A DNA stretch of 13,212 nt from Phycisphaerales bacterium UBA6054. Lineage in GTDB: Bacteria > Planctomycetota > Phycisphaerae > Phycisphaerales > UBA1924. Shown piece after piece: positions 6,176 through 12,352 of this stretch. Each line of letters starts with the position of its first letter. The first letter of the stretch is position 1. Under the pieces are notes generated by a model. The model saw only the letters and a list, made by a program, of their open reading frames with translations. It was not told the DNA's origin and made no database searches. The position numbers and the translations under genes are program-made. Location of the stretch: contig DIYM01000114.1 in NCBI GenBank assembly GCA_002429045.1, positions 1 through 13,212 of the forward strand, read 5' to 3'.

Positions 6176-6269
6176 ATAGCCAGTTAAACATGTTCGGCTT
6201 GGCGCATATCGCTTTGCTGGATGTTCGCCGATACACAGGCCGCTGTTTTCATCAATGTGCAGACTAGTG

Positions 6270-6332
6270 CCTGGACGACCCTGCGGCGAGTGTCGACGCA
6301 GCCTTGGCACCTGCGTCCAGGAGAATGGACAC
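6270..6332. repeat. Nested inverted repeats
   Basis: CCTGGACG (6270-6277) is the inverse complement of CGTCCAGG (6314-6321). Between and overlapping them, GACGCAG (6295-6301) pairs with CTGCGTC (6311-6317), and GTGTC (6290-6294) with GACAC (6328-6332). These pairings cannot all form at once, so alternative folds are possible. It lies in the non-coding gap 6157-6399, in which I see no gene. Confidence 0.35.
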
Positions 6333-6399
6333 CCGCTTTCACGGCTAGATAACTACCTCTGGGTCCTACCGTCCCGGGTATACGCAGACAACACGACAT

Positions 6400-6903
6400 T
6401 CACCACCCTGACCCGTCCGAGTCCGGCAACGACGCGTCCGGCGGCGCTCCGAACGGGATCCGCCGCGGCGCCGTCTTCCGCTCCCCGTGCATCGAGCCCA
6501 GGTACACGGTGTTCGCGCCGCCGCGCCGGTTGATCGCGTCGACCGCCCGCATCAGCGCCCGCCGGTTCCGCTCCCCCTCGAACAGCGGCATCTGCGTGCC
6601 CACCGGCTCGAGCCCCTCCAGACGCACGCCCACCTGCAGCATCCCCGTGCCCGGCGAGCACGCCAGCATCTGATCCCACATCACGCCCAGCGCCCGGTTC
6701 AGCTCGGCCGTGTCGTCGGTCCGCGCGACGGGCGACCAGTCGCCCCACCCGCCCCCGCCGTGCTCGCCCGCGCGGGCGAACCGGACGTGCAGCGACAGCA
6801 GCGTCGCGAAGTACTCCAGCGAGCGCATCCGCTGCGTCGCCCTGGCCAACAGCCGCAGCGCCACGCCCCCCCCGCCAGGGCGGGCCACGCGGCCGGCGGC
6901 GCA
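6400..6903 (-). pseudogene. C-terminal fragment of a Y-family DNA polymerase (DinB/UmuC type)
   Basis: About 165 residues on the minus strand match the end of Y-family translesion polymerases. The little-finger region is seen as LRLLARATQRMRSLEYFATL and LSLHVRFA. The typical C-terminal signature follows: EPVGTQMPLFEGERNR, then LMRAVDAINRRGGANTVYLG and SMHGERKTAPRRIPFG, ending before TGA at 6402-6400. The catalytic palm and fingers (the N-terminal 250 or so residues with the metal-binding acids) are absent. Upstream of about 6900 the frame runs into the terminator region of the next gene, so this is a truncated relic that cannot have polymerase activity. The remaining frame is free of stops and keeps normal codon bias, suggesting recent truncation. 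A start at the ATG near 6830 could in principle give a stand-alone fragment, but there is no sign of selection for that. Confidence 0.7.
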
Positions 6904-6930
6904 CGCGAACCCAACCCCCCACGACCGCCG

Positions 6931-6950
6931 AATCAGGACGCACCCCAAAG
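6931..6950 (+). repeat. Direct repeat copy 1 flanking the PEP-CTERM-like gene
   Basis: AATCAGGACGCACCCCAAAG. The same 20 bases recur at 7862-7883 in the same orientation with only a 2-nt TA insertion in the middle. Weaker similarity (CGCCAG... CGAACC) extends upstream of both copies. Confidence 0.6.
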
Positions 6951-6959
6951 GACAAATGA

Positions 6960-6981
6960 ACGCCCGGTCTTGGCCGGGCGT
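6960..6981 (-). terminator. Intrinsic terminator of the PEP-CTERM-like gene
   Basis: On the minus strand ACGCCCGG-CCAAGA-CCGGGCGT, an 8-bp stem with a 6-nt loop, starts 2 nt after the stop codon and is followed by TCATTTGTCCTTT. Its position and T-rich tail fit an intrinsic terminator. Confidence 0.75.
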
Positions 6982-6983
6982 CC

Positions 6984-7715
6984 TCAGCGTCGCCGACGCA
7001 TGCCCGACGCGCCCGCCAGGCCGAGCAACGCGACGGCGCCCGGCGCCGGAGTGATCGTCAGTTCGACCTGGACGAAGTCGTTGAAGAAATCGCTGCCGCT
7101 CGGTCCGTTCACGCCGCCGGGGTTGATCCCCAGCAGGACCCACGTGTCCTCGGTGTCGACGAAGTCGATGCTGAACACCTGCTCCTGGTTCAGCGCGTCG
7201 GGTGCGATCAGCACCTCTCGGAATCCCGCATCGCGCGTGTTGAACACCATGGTCACGCCGTCGCTCAGGGCGTTGGTCAGCGTGATCCGCACCTGTGCCG
7301 TCAGGAGTTCGCCCGCGTTCGATCCGTTGCTGGTCCAACGCCGGTAGGTCATCGGGTCAGCGCTGATCCCCGACCCGGCCGGGGCTTGCCCGGAGGCCCT
7401 CACGATGGCCGGGGTGTTCGTCAGCGTGGTCCAGGTGCCGTTGTCCCAGTTGTTCAGCAGCGGGAATCCCCCGCTGAACGACTGGCCGTCGCCGGACCGC
7501 CCGAGCCCGTAGGTCCAGACGCCCGATCCGCTCGAGTCCCCGTGGCCCTGCTGGGCGGCATCCGACGCGCTGCCCGGGTCCACCGCAACCCCGTCGACAC
7601 CGATCCCGTCGGCGGTCGCGAGAACAAAGTCATCGACCGAGTGGGCAATCGGCCCGCCGTGGGCGGATCCAGCGAACGCGCCGAGCGCGACGGTGAGCAG
7701 CACAGTGGTTTGCAT
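6984..7715 (-). CDS. Secreted protein with PEP-CTERM-like sorting tail, 243 aa
   Basis: ATG at 7715 is preceded by GGGGA about 7 nt upstream. Residues 1-20 (MQTTVLLTVALGAFAGSAHG) form a Sec signal peptide. The mature part is Gly/Ser/Thr/Asn-rich and looks beta-stranded (SGVWTYGLGRSGDGQSF, TYRRWTSNGSNAGELL, AQVRITLTNALSDGVTMVFN), the usual composition of extracellular planctomycete proteins. The C-terminus TPAPGAVALLGLAGASGMRRRR has the three parts of a PEP-CTERM/exosortase-type signal: a Pro motif, a short hydrophobic helix and an Arg cluster. It therefore probably goes to the cell surface or the exopolysaccharide layer. The family of the main domain is not recognised. It stands alone with its own terminator, between a polymerase remnant and a transposase remnant. 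Confidence 0.85.
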   Translation of the reverse strand: MQTTVLLTVALGAFAGSAHGGPIAHSVDDFVLATADGIGVDGVAVDPGSASDAAQQGHGDSSGSGVWTYGLGRSGDGQSFSGGFPLLNNWDNGTWTTLTNTPAIVRASGQAPAGSGISADPMTYRRWTSNGSNAGELLTAQVRITLTNALSDGVTMVFNTRDAGFREVLIAPDALNQEQVFSIDFVDTEDTWVLLGINPGGVNGPSGSDFFNDFVQVELTITPAPGAVALLGLAGASGMRRRR

Positions 7716-7986
7716 GAGGCGTCCCCGTTCGATCCGGCCCGGCTCATCCCGGGCCTGTATGACTATGCCACACGGTGCGCTCCCCGCCCATCAATCTCGC
7801 CAGAGGCCGGCCGGGCCCCGCATCGCCGGCCATGCCCCCGAACCATCGCAAGCACCTGCCAAATCAGGACGTACACCCCAAAGCTCTCCCGCAATGCGAA
7901 TAGACGAACCTGCGGAAAACCAACCCCAACCGGGGGACCCAAAGACCCGGGGGTGCCCAACGCCGATTCCGACTGGCCGTTTTTCC
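7716..7986. other. Intergenic region upstream of the PEP-CTERM-like gene
   Basis: No gene recognised. It holds the second copy of the direct repeat (7862-7883) and a G/C-rich patch with two CCGGGGG copies and two GACCC copies at about 7932-7955. The promoter of the minus-strand gene at 7715 must lie here. GCATAGTCATACAG on the minus strand (about 7755-7768) contains -10-like sequences but has no clear -35. Confidence 0.35.
7862..7883 (+). repeat. Direct repeat copy 2 flanking the PEP-CTERM-like gene
   Basis: AATCAGGACG, then TA, then CACCCCAAAG: identical to 6931-6950 apart from the two inserted bases. The copies are 931 bp apart. Confidence 0.6.
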
Positions 7987-8307
7987 TCAGGTGGACGGGT
8001 CCGGGGTTGGGGCCGAGTCGGTCAGTTGGTCGAGCATCGATTCAGACGTGTAGCGCTCGCCCGGATCGGTCGCGGGACCACCGCCGCGGCGATCGCGGTT
8101 CGGTTCCTTCACTCGCTCCTCGGCGCGTTCGGCCGGTTTCTTCGCCTGATCGGTCTTCAAGCGGCCGCACTCTTTCCGCCACCGGTGGTACGTCTGCGCC
8201 GGAACGCCCAGTTGCCGGGTCATCCCGGGGACCTCCATCCCCTGAGACGTAAGCACCTCCGCCTCGCGGGTCTTGCTGGTGATCTGCTCGGCCGAATGTC
8301 CCCCCCG
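7987..8307 (-). pseudogene. Decayed IS3-family OrfA transposase
   Basis: The minus-strand protein contains HSAEQITSKTREAEVLTSQG followed by VPGMTRQLGVPAQTYHRWRK and ECGRLKTDQAKK. This is the helix-turn-helix of IS3-family OrfA (consensus style: HTxEQI..KLREAE, a short loop, then LGIS.QTYYRWRKxYGG). The usual leucine-zipper tail (KELE.EN.RLK) is degraded to PAERAEERVKEPNRDRRG and then to unrelated sequence. No in-frame ATG lies at the expected start, and the DDE catalytic OrfB is absent in the bases further downstream. It is therefore a non-functional relic of an insertion sequence. I cannot place the terminal inverted repeats of the element. Confidence 0.7.
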
Positions 8308-8467
8308 AACGCCTGAGCGGCCGCAAGCGGTGAGCCGGCCCGGGCGGGCGTGGCTGGTTCTCTGTGCGGTTCGCACGAGCCTGGCGATTGGCGCACACCG
8401 GTCGGTCGCGGTCCAACACCCGCGCGGCCCGGGGCATGTTTGTCTCGCGTTAAGGAACGCTGAATCC

Positions 8468-8485
8468 TTGCCCTGATCAGGGCAA
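8468..8485. promoter_or_regulatory. Perfect 18-bp palindrome
   Basis: TTGCCCTGATCAGGGCAA is its own reverse complement over all 18 bases, with no loop. It lies 88 nt before the alkaline phosphatase start, in the gap between that gene and the IS3 relic. Loopless palindromes of this size are typical binding sites for dimeric regulators. Confidence 0.5.
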
Positions 8486-8559
8486 CTCGGCGCGGTCGCG
8501 GGCGCCTGGGTCTAGGGTGTTTGAAGCAGGGCTGTTTGGCATGCAGGTTCGAGGAGATC

Positions 8560-8566
8560 GGGAGGG
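8560..8566 (+). promoter_or_regulatory. Ribosome-binding site that fixes the phosphatase start
   Basis: GGGAGGG lies 7 nt before GTG 8574. The in-frame upstream candidates (GTG 8517, ATG 8541) lack such a site, and starting there would push the Tat motif away from the N-terminus. Confidence 0.65.
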
Positions 8567-8573
8567 TTTCGCG

Positions 8574-9992
8574 GTGGACCAGAGCAGACGATCGTTTTTG
8601 GCTTCCTCGGCGCTGGCGACGGCGGGATTGGCGTCGGTCGCGGCGGGGCGCGATCGGGTGGGGGTCCAGGCGGGCGGCGTGGGTCTGGATCGGGACGCGC
8701 TGGACGGGGCGTTCGGGTCGGCACGGCGGGTGATCTTCGCGGTGTCGGACGGGATGAGTGTCGGGACGCTGACGCTGGCGGACATGTACAGCCGGCTGGT
8801 GCTGGGCGCGGGAGAGACGAACTGGGTGCGTCTGATGGGCGACCCGAGGGCCCGCCAGGCGATGTGCACGACGCACTGCTCGGACTCGCTGGTGACCGAC
8901 TCGGCGGCGGCTTCCACGACCTGGTCGTGCGGGAAGAAGGTCTACCGCGGTTCGATCGGGTTCAACGATGCCCGGGAGCCCGAGACGCCGATCCTTCTGA
9001 GGGCGCGGGACGCGGGCTTCGGGACGGGCCTGGTGACAACATCCAGCGTGACGGACGCGACGCCCGCCGGGTTCATCGCGAACGTGCCGGTCCGGCGGAT
9101 GGAGCGCGAGATCGCGCAGCAGATCCTGGATCGCGCCCCCACCGTTGTGCTCGGGGGCGGCCGGCGGCATTTCGATGACGCGGCGATCGGGTCGTTCGGG
9201 GGGGTGTTCCTGGATTCGTTTGCGGAGTTGGATCGGACCGACGAAGCGTCGGGCGCGGGGTCGCTTGTCGGCGCCTTCGCGGACGGGCATGTCAGGTACG
9301 CGCTCGACCGGGCGGACGGCGAGGCGGACCTTGCGTCGATGGCTCGGAGTGCGTTGGCTCGGCTTGACGCGCTCGGGGACGGTTTCCTGCTGCAGGTGGA
9401 AGCGGCACGCGTGGATCACGCTGCGCACCGCAACGATGCCGTGTCGATGATTCTTGAGCAGATCGAGTTCGACCGCACGCTCGGGTTGCTGATCGACTAC
9501 ACCGAGTCTCGGGACGACACGCTGCTGATCGTGACCACGGATCACGCGAACGCGAACCCGGGGCTGACGGTGTACGGCGGCCGTGGCGAGACCGGGCTTC
9601 GGAGTCTCGAGCGTGCCGAGCGCTCGTTCGATTGGATTGTGGATGAAGTGCGTGAGCGGGATGAGTCGGGCGAGAATCACCGTTTGCTCCGCGAGATCAT
9701 CGAGTACGCGACCGGGGTCGCGCTCGATGGCGACGACCTGTCGCGGCTGCGTGCGTCGGACATGCCGCGTGCGAACCTGTTCGGCGAGATGGACAGCTTC
9801 ACGTCGCGATTGGGCGCGGTGCTGTCCAACTCGAATGGGATCGGGTTTGTGAGCAAAAACCACACGTCGGACCTGGTGCACGCCTCAGCGATCGGCGCGG
9901 GCGCGGGCTTGCTGCGTCCGATGATCGACAACACGGACTTCATGCCGCTCGTGCTGCACGCGATGGGCGTGCGTCGGATCGGGGCGGGGTGA
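8574..9992 (+). CDS. Alkaline phosphatase, PhoA family, Tat-exported, 472 aa
   Basis: Hydrolyses phosphate monoesters outside the cytoplasm. The GTG start at 8574 gives MDQSRRSFLASSALATAG, a twin-arginine signal (SRRSFL) followed by a hydrophobic stretch. Conserved metal and catalytic positions can be matched to E. coli PhoA: D59 in VSDGMS (metal), D109-S110 in VTDSAAAST (S110 the nucleophile), D161 and T163 in DATPAG, E276, D281 and H285 in QVEAARVDHAAH, D323-H324 in TTDHANANPG, and H430 in NHTSDLVHA. The VLGGGRRHF motif is also typical. Length is normal for the family. Tat export fits metal loading in the cytoplasm. The gene is 260 bp upstream of gspD on the same strand, so it may be a substrate of that secretion system. 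An 18-bp palindrome lies upstream; no obvious Pho box was found by eye. Confidence 0.92.
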   Translation: MDQSRRSFLASSALATAGLASVAAGRDRVGVQAGGVGLDRDALDGAFGSARRVIFAVSDGMSVGTLTLADMYSRLVLGAGETNWVRLMGDPRARQAMCTTHCSDSLVTDSAAASTTWSCGKKVYRGSIGFNDAREPETPILLRARDAGFGTGLVTTSSVTDATPAGFIANVPVRRMEREIAQQILDRAPTVVLGGGRRHFDDAAIGSFGGVFLDSFAELDRTDEASGAGSLVGAFADGHVRYALDRADGEADLASMARSALARLDALGDGFLLQVEAARVDHAAHRNDAVSMILEQIEFDRTLGLLIDYTESRDDTLLIVTTDHANANPGLTVYGGRGETGLRSLERAERSFDWIVDEVRERDESGENHRLLREIIEYATGVALDGDDLSRLRASDMPRANLFGEMDSFTSRLGAVLSNSNGIGFVSKNHTSDLVHASAIGAGAGLLRPMIDNTDFMPLVLHAMGVRRIGAG

Positions 9993-10195
9993 TCCGGTCC
10001 GGGGGACGACCGGGTTCGCGGGGCCCGGGCTTGCCGGTTGAGGGCGGGGCGGCGCTGTCGGGTGTTGAAAGGCGTCGCCGGATCGGAGCGAGGCCCGCCG
10101 GCATTGCACCCACAAATGCATTGCAGCCAATCTGCATCGGCGCAATCGTCTCAATGCCGTGTTTCTGATTGAGCCCCCCGCACTTGTTTGTGTTG

Positions 10196-10215
10196 TTTGC
10201 TGCGATCGCTGCAAA
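10196..10215. promoter_or_regulatory. Near-perfect 20-bp palindrome upstream of gspD
   Basis: TTTGCTGCGATCGCTGCAAA is symmetric except for one T-T mismatch in each arm; its core GCGATCGC is a perfect palindrome. It ends 37 nt before the gspD start and overlaps the expected promoter region, so it is a candidate operator. Confidence 0.4.
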
Positions 10216-10241
10216 TGGCACGACGGCCCGGTCGTGTTCAT

Positions 10242-10247
10242 TATGAT
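10242..10247 (+). promoter_or_regulatory. Possible -10 element, leaderless gspD transcript
   Basis: TATGAT lies 5 nt before the gspD ATG at 10253. A transcript starting 6-7 nt downstream would begin at or next to the ATG. No Shine-Dalgarno sequence precedes this ATG, which fits leaderless translation. No good -35 is visible. Confidence 0.3.
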
Positions 10248-10252
10248 CTTGC

Positions 10253-12352
10253 ATGCGCGTGTTGGTATGTCTTTGTGGCACGGTCTTTGTCTTCGCGTGC
10301 GGTGTGTTCGGGCGGGTTGACGAGCCCGTGGAGGGCGGCGTTCGGTTGCCGAGCGTGGTGACACCGGCGATGCTGATCGATCTGTGCGCTGCCGAGTTCG
10401 GGCTGGCGATCGAGTACCCGGGCGAGGGGATCGGGCAGCGGGGGCGGGGGATCACGCTGCGGAGCGAGCGGGCGTACACGAAGCGCGAGCTGTGGGACTA
10501 CACGCACACGGTCCTGGAGCAGGCGGGGTGGACAACGGTTGTCTCGGGGGGGGATGCCCCGACGTACCGGGTCGTGGCGTTGGGCGAGGCGTTCGACCGC
10601 GCGGCTCCGATCGAGCGTGTGCCCGATCCCGCGCCGGGCTATATGGTCGAGCGGTACGGGATCGCTGGACTGGACGCCGAGGTGTTGGAGTCGGGGCTGG
10701 CATCGATGCGTCCCGCGCTGGGGCAGACGGTTGTGCTGGAACCCGGGGGCGCGGTGCTGGCGGTGGGCGCGGTGGCGAGGCGGCACGCTCGGATCCGGTC
10801 GTACATCGATCAGCAGAGGGCGGCGGCGGCGTTGGTCGAGACGGAGTTCGTCCGGACGTCCCACCGGGACGGGGCCGGGATCGTGGCGTCGCTGTCTGCG
10901 CACTTTGGGCGATCGGGGGTGGCGCCGCCTGGGGGATCGCTGGCGCCCGGGCCTCGGGACGACATCCTGGTCGTGACGGCGCCGCGCGGACAGCTCATGG
11001 CGTGGAGAGGTCTGATCGAACGGTTCGATGTCCCGGCGGGGGCGGTGGTCCGTGTCTATCCGGTGGCGGGGCATGACGCGGAGATGCTGAGGGCGTTGAT
11101 TCAGGAGACGGTGCCGATGGGGACGCCGCGCGGATCGGGCGACCGGTGGAAGGTGGTGGGCAGCCCGATGACCGGGTCGTTGGTCGTGACGGCGAGCCCG
11201 GATGAGCACGAGGCGATCGAGCGGCTTGTGGCTCGGATTGTCGCGACGCCGCCCGGGCGCCTGCGTGGGACCCGGTTGTACGAGGTAAAGAACCGCAAGG
11301 CGGCTGAGTTGCGTGCAACGGTGTCCCGCCTGATGGGACTTGACGAGCCTCTCAAAAACGGGGGGCGGTCGGACGGCGATGCGGCGATCGGTGGTTCGGG
11401 CTCGGGCGCCGTGCGTTCGGGGGGTGACGATCCGGTATCGCTGACGGTGGATGATGAGTTGAACTCGATCATCGCGAGCGGTTCTTCCGCGACGCTGGAC
11501 CGTATCGGGCGGCTGATCGAGGAGTTGGACATCCGCAAGCCGCAGGTGCTCTTGGAGGTGTTGCTGGTGAGCCTGTCGGAGGGTGAGTCGCGTGACCTGG
11601 GTGTCGAGATCCAGGCGCGGCTGGGGACATCCGGCGTGCTGACGGGGCTGGGGTCGTTGTTCGGGTTGTCGTCGGTCGATCCGTCGAGCACGAGCCCGGA
11701 AGTGGGCGGGAACGGGGGGTCGGCGGTGATCCTGGACCCGGGCGATTTCTCGGTGGTGCTGCGGGCGCTGGAGACGGTGAGCGACGGGCGGTCGGTGAGC
11801 ACGGCCCGGACGCTGGTGAACAACAACGAGACGGCGAGCCTGAGCAACACGGTGAGCGAGCCGTACGCGGAGGTCGTGTTCGATGACGGAGACTCGATCA
11901 CCGGGTTTGGCGGGACCGAGTCTGCGGGCACCACGATCTCGGTGTCCCCGCAGATCGCGTCGGGCGGTTTTCTGGTGCTGGATTACAACATCAGTCTTTC
12001 GGCGTTTCTGGGCGAGTCCACGCCGGGGCTCCCTCCGGCCAGCCAGAGCACATCGATCTCCTCGATCGCGACGATCCCGGACGGGCATTCGATCGTGGTC
12101 GGCGGGCTGGAGTTGGTGAGTCAGTCCGGATCGACATCGAAGACGCCGCTGCTCGGCGATGTGCCGATCCTGGGGCAGTTGTTCCGGAGCGACAGCGCCT
12201 CGGCGAGCCGGACGCGGTTCTATTTGTTTATCAGGGCGTCGGTGATGCGGAGCCCGGGCTTTGAATCGCTTCGGTACATGAGCGATCTGCGGGCCGAGGA
12301 GCTCGGGGTCGGGCGGGACGACCCGGAGGTCGATCCGGTGATTCTGCGATGA
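10253..12352 (+). CDS. gspD: Type II secretion system secretin GspD, 699 aa
   Basis: Forms the outer-membrane channel of the type II secretion system (or a closely related type IV pilus-like system). The N-terminus (MRVLVCLCGTVFVFACGVFG) is a signal peptide. Residues about 30-110 fit the N0 domain. Repeated N-type domains follow, seen at VVRVYPVAGHDAEMLRALIQ and at TRLYEVKNRKAAELRATVSR, each with a later DILVV or SLVVTAS strand. The secretin core starts around KPQVLLEVLLVSLSEG. It ends with the hallmark SIVVGGL and TPLLGDVPILGQLFRS at about residues 612-650. A Gly/Ser-rich linker (about 368-390) precedes the last N-domain strand SIIASGS. A C-terminal extension after FYLFIRASVM may bind a pilotin, but none is seen here. 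The stop overlaps the gspE start as ATGA, indicating one operon. No Shine-Dalgarno sequence is seen at the ATG. Confidence 0.92.
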   Translation: MRVLVCLCGTVFVFACGVFGRVDEPVEGGVRLPSVVTPAMLIDLCAAEFGLAIEYPGEGIGQRGRGITLRSERAYTKRELWDYTHTVLEQAGWTTVVSGGDAPTYRVVALGEAFDRAAPIERVPDPAPGYMVERYGIAGLDAEVLESGLASMRPALGQTVVLEPGGAVLAVGAVARRHARIRSYIDQQRAAAALVETEFVRTSHRDGAGIVASLSAHFGRSGVAPPGGSLAPGPRDDILVVTAPRGQLMAWRGLIERFDVPAGAVVRVYPVAGHDAEMLRALIQETVPMGTPRGSGDRWKVVGSPMTGSLVVTASPDEHEAIERLVARIVATPPGRLRGTRLYEVKNRKAAELRATVSRLMGLDEPLKNGGRSDGDAAIGGSGSGAVRSGGDDPVSLTVDDELNSIIASGSSATLDRIGRLIEELDIRKPQVLLEVLLVSLSEGESRDLGVEIQARLGTSGVLTGLGSLFGLSSVDPSSTSPEVGGNGGSAVILDPGDFSVVLRALETVSDGRSVSTARTLVNNNETASLSNTVSEPYAEVVFDDGDSITGFGGTESAGTTISVSPQIASGGFLVLDYNISLSAFLGESTPGLPPASQSTSISSIATIPDGHSIVVGGLELVSQSGSTSKTPLLGDVPILGQLFRSDSASASRTRFYLFIRASVMRSPGFESLRYMSDLRAEELGVGRDDPEVDPVILR

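Larger units (their letters stand above)
9993..10252. other. Regulatory gap between phosphatase and gspD
   Basis: Non-coding. GC-rich dyads just after the phosphatase stop (ACCGG at 10009-10013 with CCGGT at 10034-10038) could form a weak terminator without a T-run. Further on, GCATTGCA is repeated at 10101-10108 and 10118-10125, then comes an imperfect palindrome at 10196-10215 and a -10-like TATGAT at 10242-10247. The second half is less GC-rich than the flanking genes, as expected of a promoter region. Confidence 0.45.

Noticed and set aside
6168..6188. ATTCAAC and GTTAAAC resembling integron attC core sites
   Set aside because: They are only about 20 nt apart, far too close for an attC site, and no integrase or complementary inner boxes are seen; such 7-mers occur by chance.
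6353..7347. Other long frames over the polymerase fragment on both strands
   Set aside because: Ala/Gly/Arg-rich or Gln/Pro/Arg-rich shadows; only the frame ending at 6400 shows the Y-family motifs.
8517..8573. Longer phosphatase N-terminus from GTG 8517 or ATG 8541
   Set aside because: Neither has a good ribosome-binding site, and they would place the twin-arginine motif 16-24 residues in; GTG 8574 has GGGAGGG at ideal spacing.
8220..12088. Very long minus-strand frames opposite the phosphatase and gspD (553 and 615 codons)
   Set aside because: Arg/His/Pro-rich shadow translations, a known effect of strong GC3 bias; the plus-strand proteins have clear motifs.
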